From Nemertoderma westbladi (Eukaryota; Xenacoelomorpha; Nemertodermatida; Nemertodermatidae), in the NCBI GenBank assembly GCA_032718475.1, contig JAUCBJ010008807.1, positions 1-64,000 of the forward strand: a stretch of DNA of 64,000 nt. The letters run 5' to 3'. Below, one piece after another: positions 42,193 through 53,000 of the stretch. The position numbers were made by a program, and so were the translations under genes. The notes below the pieces were generated by a model. It saw nothing but the letters and a program-made list of their open reading frames with translations. It did no database searches and was not told where the DNA came from. How positions within the stretch are numbered: position 1 is the stretch's first letter; the number at the start of each line of letters is the position of its first letter.

Positions 42193-43381
42193 TAGCCGGT
42201 TGCCATGGTAACTGGACTATTCCTTGACTAATTGTTAGATAAGGGATGTATTATTGACTTATTGACTTGGCCTACGCTATTTATTGAAATAATGTTATAA
42301 CGTAATGACATGTTCTAATGTCCGCAATGTCACAGATTCGCTCTATAAACTTCTTGTCTGACATCAGGTCTGTGTCCAGCCATGTTGTATCGTTTAATCT
42401 ATGGTGGGTGCTGCTCCTTTCTTGTTTAGCTAATCATCTTTTAGGGTTTTACTTGGCAATTCGTCAGCTAGACTATTCGAATATTATTCTATTCCGTGAC
42501 GACAAACCCAATCTATATCTGTTGTTGTTACGGCGATTATAGATTGAAAAAATATAATGTGTTAGGGATTTTCGCGCTTTTTAAACTGTTTTCTTTTTAT
42601 TTATTTTTAAATTTGTACAACTTTGTATCAATCATACAGGCTCGTACTAACTTTTGCATTATCAAATTATTATTGCGGAACATAAAATGGATCTGTTTTT
42701 ATTATTTCAATAAAATTAACATTTTTTTTATTTGCACAACCTTTTTATTAATGAGTGTTTTTCTCTGGTTCCCACTGGAACTTGCGCTGAAGATTTTTCT
42801 AATTAATATTTGGGCATTGTAGGAATTTATTGTTAGGAGAGCCAATTATAATTTCTTTGTGAGGCATCGCGCTTTTAACGGATAAAACGGAGTGTTAAAA
42901 TTGAGATAATTTTGTCACGGAAAATTTTCGTTGAAAATTTCGAGGGTGTGGAATGTGAAATGGTCTAGATGGCGATTTGTCTCTAAAATGTTATTAAAAC
43001 TTGTGCTTATTATCAAAACAATTGTGCTTTATTGTGCGTGTCCGTGTATATTATAAGTGCTTTTTAAGTACATTAATTGAGTGAGATGTGAGCATGAGGT
43101 ACAGGCCAGTCAGTATAATAGTGTATATGATGTTCGAACAATTCAATTTTGCTTTTCCTTTTTTACGAGGATTGTATATTGAATGCGGAGACCAAGACAT
43201 GTAAATTGAAATAAATTTCTTCGTTTTGAAGTATTTGCGCTAAAATTCGCCCCGAACATCGACAATGTATTTTTTATCCCTCCGGTGTTTTAGTTTTCTA
43301 TTATAATATAATAATCAGTTATCATAATTATAGGTTTAATGATTCAGTGAGGATCGAATGCCCAATTCAAATATTAAGTAA
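42193..43381 (+). other. Likely PAN3 3' UTR and flank
   Basis: No further coding sequence is seen. The first AATAAA after the stop in a suitable place is at 42709-42714 (TTTCAATAAAATT) and would give a 3' UTR of about 530 nt. The rest is AT-rich intergenic DNA. Confidence 0.4.
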
Positions 43382-43501
43382 CCGCCCTCTTCCCATCCTT
43401 AAATGACGTCACGCTTTTTGACAATTTTCGATGTGACGGGGGGGGGGGGGGGGTAGAAAATATCCGCAAATTGCGTGACGTCATTTTTGGATGGCCCCCT
43501 T
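43382..43501. mobile_element. 120-bp MITE with TGACGTCA in its TIRs
   Basis: CATCCTTAAATGACGTCACG (43394) is inverted at the other end as CGTGACGTCATTTTTGGATG (43474). CGCCCTCTTCC and GGCCCCCTTT form the outer ends. A run of about 16 G occupies the middle (43438-43453). It has no coding capacity. Confidence 0.85.
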
Positions 43502-44340
43502 TACTGTTACATAATATAAGTTTTCCCAATATATAATTGGTTTTTTTTATACAAGTCTTACATCACCCGCCAAAGTTTGATCTCGTTGATACTTGAACTT
43601 TAAGAAACGAGGAACGCCTACCCCCTACATTCATACATTCTTAAATATTACTATTTTACGTGCTGTAGCGAGAGAGGTTTCGACACTTTTAAAATATAAT
43701 ATGTTGACTCAAGAATTAATCCACCCCACAAACCTACGTAGAACAATGTTTACTGTTATACCGGTAACCCACCTGAACGCATTTCTTCCATAAAACTACA
43801 TTTATTTAATCACGCTATTAATATCGCCCAACGTGCAAAATATAAAAACCACGACCGGTATTATCATTGGCAGTAACACCATCGCGACCTACTACCTTTA
43901 CTATTACGGTTCAGTAATAATGTTACGGAATAGGTTTACAATCAATTCTAGTCCAACCTAAATTTAATTACACCACACACCTGTACTCCCTGTAGAGATT
44001 CTGTACAACTCGAATACTCTTCATACAGCTTAACTTACCACTGCAGGTGTGCTAATTACTGGTGCATATGGCTATGCATTTGTACAGAACAGTATGTCGG
44101 TACTTTATAGCTCCCAAAGTAAACCAATTGCAGGAGAATATGAAAGAACATTTACCACGCGGCTTTTTTTGTGTTTTTAATATTGTGTAAATCACATGTG
44201 ACATCGACTGTTTTAGGTCATCATTACAGTGTTGTGTACTGTGTGGCCCGTTAATCGCATTACAGTTCTCCGCGCCTACCCTTAAATACTGTATGTCAAT
44301 GTCAACGGGTAGATAAACCCGCGCATATAAGGTTAACTTT
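43502..44340. other. Intergenic DNA, no gene seen
   Basis: AT-rich, no exon-like frame with conserved motifs, no repeat array. Confidence 0.45.
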
Positions 44341-44458
44341 ATTTCCTTGCATGCCTGGCTGTGTTACGCACTCGGGAACTACAACTTATAGGATAAGTTG
44401 TAGTTCCCGAGTAAGTAACGCAGCCAGCCCAAATACTAGATTTGGCTGCAAGGAAATG
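44341..44458. mobile_element. Hairpin MITE with perfect 19-bp core
   Basis: CTCGGGAACTACAACTTAT and its exact complement (44371-44411) flank a 3-nt loop. The arms continue outward with interruptions through GTTACGC/GTAACG, GGCTG/CAGCC and ATTTCCTTGC/GCAAGGAAAT. It is probably a short foldback element. Confidence 0.85.
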
Positions 44459-45202
44459 ATCTGTTTTTCTTGCGCGATTGTATAAAATTGAATTATTATT
44501 TTTACTTTATTTTACTTTAATTTTTTACTCTTCCACAACCTTGGCGTTCTTATCCCGACTGGGCGATGAATGATGATGCTGTAGAGATAGGGTTTGGAAT
44601 TTTAAATAAAGTGAAAAAGTTACAAAATACAGTTAACATTACAATAATAACACAGTATACTATGTGCTACGATATTACTATTTGTAATTAAAAAAGTTAA
44701 AGTACATTTAATTATTTCGATTGTTTAACCATGTATGTAATTAATATATTTTGTATGTATGACTTATGTAATGTATGTATTATAATATTACCTTTACCTT
44801 AGCTCTAACAATATGTATTTAGCCAAGATAATAATATATTGTATTCATGTTAACTTTTATAGGTCGTATTATGGTAAAAAGTGTCTGATTATTTTCCCGT
44901 GAAGGCAGCCTTTCTGTGCTGTTTTTTGCTTATTCACATTGTGAAAACTAAAGGAAATAATTACAAGTATTATATAATTAAAATATAATAATATTATTAT
45001 AAATATCTACGCATTTAATAATATACGTACGTACTTGCATTAAATATTGATTAATTTTCTCATGGGATCCCTTGTAATATTGGAAGTAAAGGAGTTTGGA
45101 GACATTGAGTTTCTGAGATGCACGAGTTATGTTCGAACGTTAATCCAAGTTGATTTATCTAAGAACTATTAACTAGGATATATTTTAGAACTAAATAATA
45201 AC
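44459..45202. other. Intergenic DNA, no gene seen
   Basis: AT-rich with repeated TATGTA/ATGTATGTA simple sequence near 44735-44790. No coding evidence. Confidence 0.45.
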
Positions 45203-45310
45203 TACTATTTACATACTTGTGTGTAAAGTAGCACTTTTCAGTGTGATGATCCGAGTGGCTTTGTAACACGAACGAACGTTAATGAGTGAGTGAGTGAAAA
45301 TAAAGCCACA
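45203..45310. mobile_element. Non-autonomous repeat, left-end fragment
   Basis: ACTATTTACATACTTGTGTG ... GATGATCCGAGTGGCTTTG ... AAAATAAAGCCAC matches the first 100 bp of the copy at 36021. It retains the GTGAGTGAGTG stretch and lacks the rest. Confidence 0.85.
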
Positions 45311-45509
45311 CTAATTTCTTTCGAGCCACAGTTGAAATTTCTAAGCAATCAATGGCAAATATCACAAAGTGGCGAATATTATAAAGATAACCCAAGTGTA
45401 TAAACGTAGAATCGCCAATGTGGATGTGCAAAATAAATGCAATCCTCTCCAGGGGGGAAAACGCCAGCTAATTACTAATTTAATTTTTAAAAGTAGTCCC
45501 ATTATGAGG

Positions 45510-46535
45510 CCCATTTGAAGTATACCAGATATTCAGCGTTATATTTCTTTCACTTTGCAGTTTTCCCCCATGTTTAAGAATACCAGGTTCTCACTAAAAC
45601 CCACAGGAGGGCTGATTCTAACCAAAACAATAAGCGAATTAGTATCTATTATACAGGTTATAAGATAGAAATAAGGCTATAAAACACTCTCTAAACATTC
45701 TTCATGTATAAAATTCCACTAAAACGTAAACGTTGTCCGAAAGGTGAAAACCTGGACGTATTCTTCACACGGGTACTTTATTACTGTCACGTTCATCGTT
45801 TTGACTTGAATACGTGTCTATATTTACCGCGGCGGTCTCAGGACTTTAAATCCTGTGGGACGACGGTTAGGATACTTTTAGATCCCGTGAGACTAGGTCC
45901 CACTTCAAAGAAAATAATTACAATTGTAAGATATAATGTATTATTATTAGGAAGCCTATATATATTTTTAAATAATTAAATATATTTTTCAATAATTAAT
46001 GTATGTTAATCGTTTAATAATTTTATTTGTTTATCATTTAAGAAAAACAATTAACGCCATTTACTAGAGGCAAGTACAAGTTGCAGTATATTAGACCCAC
46101 TATAAATACATAAGCACGTTATTGCTTGCGTTTTTAGCACCTATTGGAATGTGTCAGACATAGCTTATGATGCAAATAGGTTGTCGACCGTTCAAACAGG
46201 AATGTCACCGGCATAGTAGGAAAACTTACCAGAAATATCTATAGCCGCCCATGTGAAGAATACCAGGGTTTCACTTTTCGGCCGAATTTTTATTAAAAAT
46301 TTATATTATGAAGAATTTGTAATTTTTAACATTTATCCTCCCGTGTTTTAGGGCTTATTTCTTTCTCATAACTTGATAGATACTAATTCGTTTATTGTTT
46401 TGGTTAGATTCAGACATTCTGTAAACTGTAAACGGTATTTTTAATGAAAACATGGGTTCCTCAAATGCGGGGGTAAGCTGCAAAGTGTATTATAAAAATC
46501 AGAAAATCTGGTGTACTTCGCATGGGCTTGTCCTG
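45510..46535. mobile_element. Long-TIR element (arms about 250 bp)
   Basis: The left arm 45510-45752 (CCCATTTGAAGTATACCAGA, ACTTTGCAG, TCTAACCAAAACAATAAGCG, TTCTTCATGTATAAA) is inverted at 46262-46535. The interior 45753-46261 is AT-rich and has no transposase. The arms share AACCAAAACAATAA with the direct repeat at 8691-8889. Confidence 0.85.
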
Positions 46536-46689
46536 GTATAATATCTCTTTAAAATCTGCGTAATTCGATTTACGTTTACGTTAACTATAACCGTAAGGCA
46601 TCAATTTGCTCGGTATATATCGGTATATATTTTATGTATTGCATTGTCATATATATCCAACCTGTTGAAATGTAAAAAGTCACTAAAGA

Positions 46690-48700
46690 TTGCCACAATG
46701 AACGCACATAGCAAAAGCCAAACAGGGTGAAATGGTAGCTCTGGCAATGGAATATAACATCGACATCATCTGCATCCAAGAACATCGGATTTGTCATGAA
46801 GACACTGCCATGAAGCACAATAACATTGGAAATGGATGGACGTTAGTAACAAGCTCAGCAGTAAGAAACTCGGCCAATGCATCAATTGGTGGAGTAGGAA
46901 TTCTGCTAAACCCATTTACACTTCAGACCTTAAACAACATCGAATCTATAAATTCCAGGGTCATGATTGCAACATTTGATGGGAATCCCAAGACAATAGT
47001 AATATGTAGCTACAGTCCAACCAATGCATCAGAGCCAGAACAAGCAGTCAAGTTTTATGAAGATCTGACTGGACTTATAAAGGACATTCCGAAACACAAC
47101 GTCGAAGTCATTGCTGGTGACCTGAATGCTCAAATTGGCCCAAAAGACATCAAGGGTTACACCTATAACACCAGTTCGAACAAACAACACATTCGAAAAG
47201 AGTGGGGGAAGCTATGGACCTTTCAATACCCTAATGGAACCAAAGCACAACTGGATTACATTCTTAAAAACAAAAAGTGGAGAAACAGCGTGATTAACTG
47301 CGAGGCATACAGCTCGTTCAACCTAATTGGTTCGGACCACAGAATTGTGACTGCAGAGATCAGACTCAGTTTGAGAGCCAGCAAACTCAGGACAAGCAAG
47401 CGAATCAACTATGACTGGGAGAAACTCAGAACTGACAATGCAGTAAAGGATGCTTACACAGTAGAAGTTCAAAACCGCTTTGAAGTACTTCAGTCAATAG
47501 ATGAAAACAAGTCTACCGATTCAACATACCAGAATATAATAAATGCCCACAAGGAATCAGCCAAGAGGCATATTCCCCAGAAACCCAAACGAAAACATTA
47601 CCGTATGTGCCATGGCAAGAATCTGAGGTTACTTGTAAGAGAGAAGATCTTAAGATAGCCTACAAAGTTAAAACCGAACAACCAACAACCGAAAACATTA
47701 AAAGGTTGAGAAAGCTAAGGACGATCTTAAATTGGCCTACAACATCAGCCAGGAGAAGTACATACTGTACAGGACAAGATTGAAGAAATTACAACTGCTC
47801 ACATACAGAAACAATCAAGTCTTACCAGGCAAACTGTAAATTTGGTTTCTGGGCGGAAAAGTTATACTAAGGGGCGCCTCAAAGCCGATAGTCCTGAAGA
47901 ACGTGTTGGGAAGTGGAAAAATCACTTCAGCAACTTGCTTGGGCAGCCACCAAACATCGAGGTCAGCCCTACAAGGAAAATAGATGACAAGACGCAACCT
48001 ATAGAAACAGGGGACTTCACACCTGCCAAACTCCAAAGAAGCATTAAAAGCATGTCCAATAATAAAGCGAGTGGATTAGATGAAATCCCAGCGGAGGTAT
48101 GGGAAGCAGGAGTGCTAAACAGATCATTATTGAATGTTTGCAACCGGATGTTAAAAGGGGAAAAGCCACCACCAATTTGGACTAAAGGTCAACTAAAGCC
48201 TCTAACTAAGAAAGGAGAACTTGGTGTACCTACAAACTATCGTGGGATCTGTCTGCTTGAGGTAGCTGCCAAAATATACAATAAAATGATTCTATATAGG
48301 ATTAGGCCTCACATAGAGAAACTACTGCGTAAGAGCCAATACGGATTTCGCCCAAATAAATCAACAATCACTCAGATACTTGCGCTACGGAGACCGATTG
48401 AGGGAATTAAGTCAAAGAATCTCCCCGCAGTCCCGACTTTTGTAGACTTCAAGAAAGCATTCGACTCAATCTATAGAGGTAAAATTCTGGAAATCCTAAG
48501 AGCTTATAGAATACCAGAGTTGTGCCTAGCATTGGATTAATATATTGTGACACAGAAGCTCATGTACTCTCACTCTCAGTTCTTCTCAATCCTAACTGGC
48601 GTACTGCAAGATGACACATTGGCGCCATTACTATTTGAATTGTGCCGGATTACGCAATGTGGACGGCCACAAAGGTTGAAGATCTGGGATTAACACTACA
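46690..48700 (+). mobile_element. Degraded LINE with endonuclease and partial RT
   Basis: Frame 46732-47658 gives an APE endonuclease: DIICIQEHRICHEDTA, GGVGILLNPFTLQ, VICSYSPTNASEPE, EVIAGDLNAQIGP, KAQLDYILKNKKW and GSDHRIVTAEIRLSLRASK. After several frameshifts (47600-47840), frame 47842-48540 gives the RT N-half: NKASGLDEIPAEVWEAG, NYRGICLLEVAAKIYNK, YGFRPNKSTITQILALR and FVDFKKAFDSIYRGKI. A stop follows, then LTGVLQDDTLAPLLF remnants to about 48700. The catalytic YADD is not found. It is a dead copy of the family also seen at 21630. Confidence 0.88.
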
Positions 48701-49364
48701 AGAACGCAGAAGTGATATCCGGCAACTACAGTCACAGACACCGACTTTGCGGATGACATTACCCTGCTCTCTAATACGCGAAAGACAGTTAAGGAAAGCA
48801 AAGGCATGGGTAGCTCTATGAAAAAACTTGGGCGGTTTGCTGTAATGAATCAGCACATCGTGAGATTTTGGCCCGCATATGTTCAGGAAGAGGAAAGATT
48901 GGAAAATTTTTTGATGTCAAAACATTAAATTTTCATTCGCATGGTTTTAAGCACTGAGATCGAAATATCGGCAGGGTGTTTTGCATACCACAAATTTACA
49001 TAGGGTGATTTTATTACCGTGTAATTAATTTTGAGAGAGATAAATAGTAAATACAGTAGTTTTTCAACAAAGCTCATTAAAAGCTGCGTACGCTCATTAC
49101 TGTGTAAACTCCAGTAGGAATCTTGAATTTCCTGACGATGTTCACTATTAATCTTCTCTTTACAGCCCAACTTGCATTTGTCCAGCATCGTGCAATGCGT
49201 GTATATGAGAGTCCCCAATACGTATATCATCAGGAGATCGACATCTGCTTTGGGCTGCTGTGGCATTGCCATGCAAAATCCCCGGATTTCGTGAATATAC
49301 TAACTGTTGGACGATGTTATTCTCTTAATCAAAATCATAAACATTATCAAATACTTTATAACTC
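48701..49364. other. Between LINE and minisatellite
   Basis: LINE remnants fade out by about 48860 (GCGGATGACATTACCCTGCT at 48749 may be a relic of the ADD motif). The rest is AT-rich with no gene seen. Confidence 0.4.
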
Positions 49365-50770
49365 CATCTATCTTTGACATCCCCTGCCCACTTACACGAT
49401 CTTCATCTGACATCCCCTGTCCACCCATTCCATATACATCCGACATCCCCTGTCCACACACCCCATCTATTTCCTCCGAACACCCCTGTCCACCCACTCC
49501 ATCTACCTCCGACATCCCCTGTCCGCCAACTCCATCTACCTCCGACCACCCCTGTCCACCCACTCCATCTACCTCCGACATCCCCTGTCCGACAACTCCA
49601 TCCACCTCCGACATCCCTTGTCTACTCACTCCATCTACCTCCGACATCCCCTGTCCACCCACTCCATCTACCTCCGACATCCCCTGTCCGACAACTCCAT
49701 CAACCTCCGACAACCCCTGTCCACCCACCCCATCTACCTCCGACCACCCCTGTCCAACCACCCCATCTACCTCCAACCACCCCCGTCCACCCACCCTATC
49801 TACCTCCGACTACCCCTGTCCACCCACCCCATCTACCTCCGACCACCCCTGTCCACCCACTCAATTTACCTCCGACATCCCCTGTCCACCCACCCCATCT
49901 ACCACCGACCACACCTGTCCAACACTCAATCTACCTCCGACATCCCCTGTCCACCCACCCCATCTACCTCCGACATCCCGTCCGCCAACTCCATCTACCT
50001 CTGACGTCCCCTGTCCACCCACCCCATCTACCTCCGACATCCCCAGTCCAACCACCCCATCTACCTCCGACATCCCCTGTACACCCACCCCATCTACCTC
50101 CGACAACCCCTGTCCACCCACACCATCTACCTCCGACATCCCCTGTACACCCACCCCATCTACCTCCGACAACCCCTGTCCACCCACACCATCTACCTCC
50201 GACCACCCCTGCCCACCCACCCCATCTACCTCCGACCACCCCTGTCCACCCACCCCATCTACCTCCGACCACCCCTGTATACCCACCCCATCTACCTCCG
50301 ACCACCCCTGCCCACCCACCCCATCTACCTCCGACAACCCCTGTCCACCCACCCCATCTACCTCGTACATCCCCTGTCCGCCAACTCCATCTACCTCTGA
50401 CAACCACTGTCCACCCACCCCATCCACCTCCGACAACCCCTGTCCACCCACCCCATCTACCTCCAACCGCCCCTGTCCACCCACTCCATCTACCTCTTAC
50501 ATCCCCTGTCCACGCACTCCAACTATCTCCTCCGACCACCCCTGTCCACCCACCCCATCTACCTCCGACCACCCCTGTCCACCCTCCCCATCTACCCCCG
50601 ACAACCCCTGTCCACCCACCCCATCTACCTCCGACCACCGCTGTCCACCCACTCAATCTACTTCCGACATCCCCTGTTCACGCACTCCATCTATCTCCTC
50701 CGACCACCCCTGTCCACCAACCCCATCTACCTCCGACATCCCCTGTCCACCCACCCCATCTACCTCCAAC
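49365..50770. repeat. 33-bp minisatellite, about 42 copies
   Basis: The unit is CCCATCTACCTCCGACCACC plus CCTGTCCACCCAC, with variable CGACATC/CGACCAC/CGACAAC. Because 33 is a multiple of three, it is open for about 500 codons in two + frames (CPPTPSTSDHP and PVHPPHLPPTT repeats) and on the - strand. No gene is needed to explain these frames. The array ends exactly where the gypsy LTR starts. Confidence 0.95.
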
Positions 50771-50929
50771 TGTAGCGCCCACTCGATGCCTTACCTATCG
50801 TTCGCACACTTTACTCGTTTCCTTGAGTATTACGTATTCTAGAATATATATAACACAACAATGTTTAACAATAATAAAATAGCTCACTAGTACGTTAGTT
50901 ATTTATATGTGGCATTTACATCCCCCACA
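50771..50929 (+). repeat. Gypsy 5' LTR
   Basis: It begins TGTAGCGCCCACTCGATGCC and ends CATCCCCCACA, directly before the primer binding site. A length of 159 bp is short but workable. AATAAAATAG at 50872 may be the polyadenylation signal. Confidence 0.85.
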
Positions 50930-50948
50930 TTGGTGACCCGGACGTTAG
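50930..50948 (+). promoter_or_regulatory. Reverse-transcription primer binding site
   Basis: TTGGTGACCCGGACGTTAG directly follows the LTR end CA. It has the TGG(T)GACCC form typical of Ty3/gypsy primer sites of the TTGGTGACCC type. The tRNA species is not assigned. Confidence 0.8.
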
Positions 50949-50968
50949 ATTAATTTCCTAACTTAATA

Positions 50969-51835
50969 ATGAACAATTTGCCTGATAATATTAATGAGGC
51001 GGCAGCCGGTGCATTCGACTATGGACGTTTGGCACATGAGCTCCACGCCCTTCAACTCGGAAATCCACTGGTCAATGCTACTCCTGCCATATCAACAGTC
51101 GCTGTGAAACTCCCTTCTTTCTGGACCGCGCAACCCGAGGTTTGGTTCAAGGAAGTGGAAGCTCAGTTAGATTTAAAAGGAATTACGGCAGACCTCACTA
51201 AATACAACTATGTAATCCAGGCCCTTGGTAACACAGTAGCAACTAAAATTGGTGCATTCATCTTGAACCCACCAGAAGCTAACAGATATGAAGCTCTGAA
51301 AACTATACTCCTCAAAACTTATGGGCTTACAGAACAACAAAAGGGAGCCAAGTTACTAGCAATCAATGGCCTGGGTGATCGCCACCCATCTTCTCTACTA
51401 CGATACATGGCTACGTTAGTTCCTGCTGACACCTACAGGGGGTATACATTCCGTAGTCTATTCCTACAACATCTACCTGAAACAGTCCGCATAGCCCTGG
51501 CCAGAGACCTTCCTACGGACATTGAAGATCTTGCATTTGCCACTGCCTCTATCATAGAGGCCCAAGGTCCAACTCATTATCGTGGTATAGCTGCAGTGGA
51601 AGTTGATGCCATAGGTAGACAACAGAAACGCACCCAACAGCGTCAGAGCCAAAGGAATGCACCTCCCACTCAACTACCTCGTGTAAACCGCCGATCCACC
51701 ACTCGCTGCGCCAATCACCAGCGTTATGGCACGCATACCTGGGCTTGCTGCACTATTCTCCCTGGTTCCACTTGCGACATGGCACACATCGCAGCACCCA
51801 GACCTTCGGGAAACGCCACTGCCGACGCCCAGTAG
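50969..51835 (+). CDS. Gypsy Gag, 288 codons
   Basis: The ORF starts 20 bp after the primer site. It has the capsid-type segment KLPSFWTAQPEVWFKEVEAQ, FILNPPEANRYEALKTILLK and FLQHLPETVRIALARDL, then ends with a Cys/His-rich RCANHQRYGTHTWACC stretch, which corresponds to the CWYHRRFG..KC motif at the Gag-Pol boundary of many animal gypsy elements. It has no stop within, so it could still be translated. Gag forms the virus-like particle of the element. The protease frame overlaps its end in another frame. Confidence 0.88.
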   Translation: MNNLPDNINEAAAGAFDYGRLAHELHALQLGNPLVNATPAISTVAVKLPSFWTAQPEVWFKEVEAQLDLKGITADLTKYNYVIQALGNTVATKIGAFILNPPEANRYEALKTILLKTYGLTEQQKGAKLLAINGLGDRHPSSLLRYMATLVPADTYRGYTFRSLFLQHLPETVRIALARDLPTDIEDLAFATASIIEAQGPTHYRGIAAVEVDAIGRQQKRTQQRQSQRNAPPTQLPRVNRRSTTRCANHQRYGTHTWACCTILPGSTCDMAHIAAPRPSGNATADAQ

Positions 51836-52227
51836 CCGTCCAGGCCGTCGGCAACAAACCCAAACAGAAAGATGGCATGAAAACAATGACAGTCTGGGAC
51901 CGCAAGACCGGACGTCAGTTTCTTGTCGACTGCGGTGCCGATGAGTCCGTCATCCCAGCATCAAGACTCTATCATTCACGTACTCAAACTACACCTCTCA
52001 TTGCTGCTAATGGCTCACGCATCTCAGCATGGGGGGCGACAACAATTGCCCTCGAACTGGACAACCAAACCTTCGTCCAACGTTTCAACATTGCTGATGT
52101 ACAACAAACAATCCTTGGTGCAGATTTCTTCATAGCTAATAATCTGGCCATCGATTTGGCCAATCGGCGTTTAATTGACCTAGAGACATACGCTACAATA
52201 CCGGCAGGATCAACATCAGTGATATGA
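51745..52227 (+). pseudogene. Gypsy protease
   Basis: The frame carries GRQFLVDCGADESVIPASRL (an atypical DCGAD where DTGAD/DSGAD is usual), TTPLIAANGSRISAWG and the flap/helix ILGADFFIANNLAIDLANRR. It overlaps gag by about 90 nt in a different frame and ends at a TGA (52225). The next pol part is in another frame. Confidence 0.8.
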
Positions 52228-53000
52228 AATATCAATGGGCTCCATAAACCCAGAGTGGATGATGTCAACCTCGCTTCCATCCTCGATGAGTTCCCTGAAC
52301 TCCTAATCCCACGTTTCCATGCCTCTGCTCCAAACTTACATGGTGTTGAAACCACCTCCCCACTAACGGCCCACCCATTTTCGCCCACGCGAGACGTCTT
52401 CATGCCGACCAGCTGGAGGTAGCCCCAGCTGAATTTAAGAAAATGGAAGACTTGGGAATCATCCGTCGCAGCAATTCTGCTTGGGCCACACCACTACATG
52501 GCTTCATATATGTGGATGACATCCTGGTAGCTAGTAGCAACCGCACTGAACATGCTTCTCACTTGAGAGAGGTTTTCTCGGCACTGTCCCGCAATGGCAT
52601 GGTCATCCTGCGCCCCAAATGTGTATTCGGTGTCAATGAGCTTACCTTCCTGGGCCATAAAGTCACTTCAACTGGCATCACCCCCCTACCTGAACGTGTT
52701 GAAGCTGTTATTAATTTCCCGGTACCCGTTGACAAACATCAGCTGCAAAGATTCTTAGGCATGATCAATTATTACCACCGGTTTATGCCCAACCTCGCTG
52801 CCCGCCTCCACCCACTTCACAACGCAACTAAAGGGAAAGGCAGACCCATTATCTGGACTGAAGAATGTCAATCATCATTCGAGGAAGCTAAATCTGCCCT
52901 TGCAAATGCAGCTATGCTACACCATCCCAATCCTAGCTTTAAGTATTCGGTATCCGTTGATGCCTCGGACATGGCAGTAGGTGGATCACTAGATGTTTGC
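52228..53000 (+). pseudogene. Gypsy RT/RNase H with about 100-residue internal deletion
   Basis: Shifted frames give VNLASILDEFPELL, GPPIFAHARRLHADQLEVAP and EDLGIIRRSNSAWATPLH. The sequence then jumps directly to GFIYVDDILVASSNRTEHAS. The usual segment between them (PKK..WR.CGDYR.LN, VDL..AY.QIP, TPFGL..F.RMPFGL) is missing, so the YVDD box is kept but the fingers and first palm aspartate are lost. FLGHKVTSTGITPLPERVEA, LQRFLGMINYYHRFMPNLAA and the start of RNase H follow. It is a dead element. Confidence 0.88.

Larger units (their letters stand above)
50771..53000 (+). mobile_element. Truncated Ty3/gypsy LTR retrotransposon
   Basis: The order 5' LTR, primer binding site, gag, protease, RT, start of RNase H is preserved on the + strand. 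The element stops inside RNase H near 52995 (DASDMAVGGS, then unrelated sequence). Integrase and the 3' LTR are absent. Gag is intact, while the pol part has frameshifts and a large deletion. Confidence 0.92.

Noticed and set aside
42318-42822. Two hydrophobic ORFs after PAN3 as small membrane proteins
   Set aside because: AT-rich 3' flank; hydrophobicity follows from T-rich codons, and a likely poly(A) signal lies inside.
48925-49377. ORFs of 84-115 codons between LINE and minisatellite
   Set aside because: No conserved motif, opposite strands overlapping each other, composition like non-coding neighbours.
49307-50842. Long Pro/Thr/Ser-rich ORFs of about 500 codons in two + frames and matching - strand ORFs
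   Set aside because: They are explained by a 33-bp minisatellite whose period is a multiple of three. No start context, splice site or unique sequence supports a protein.
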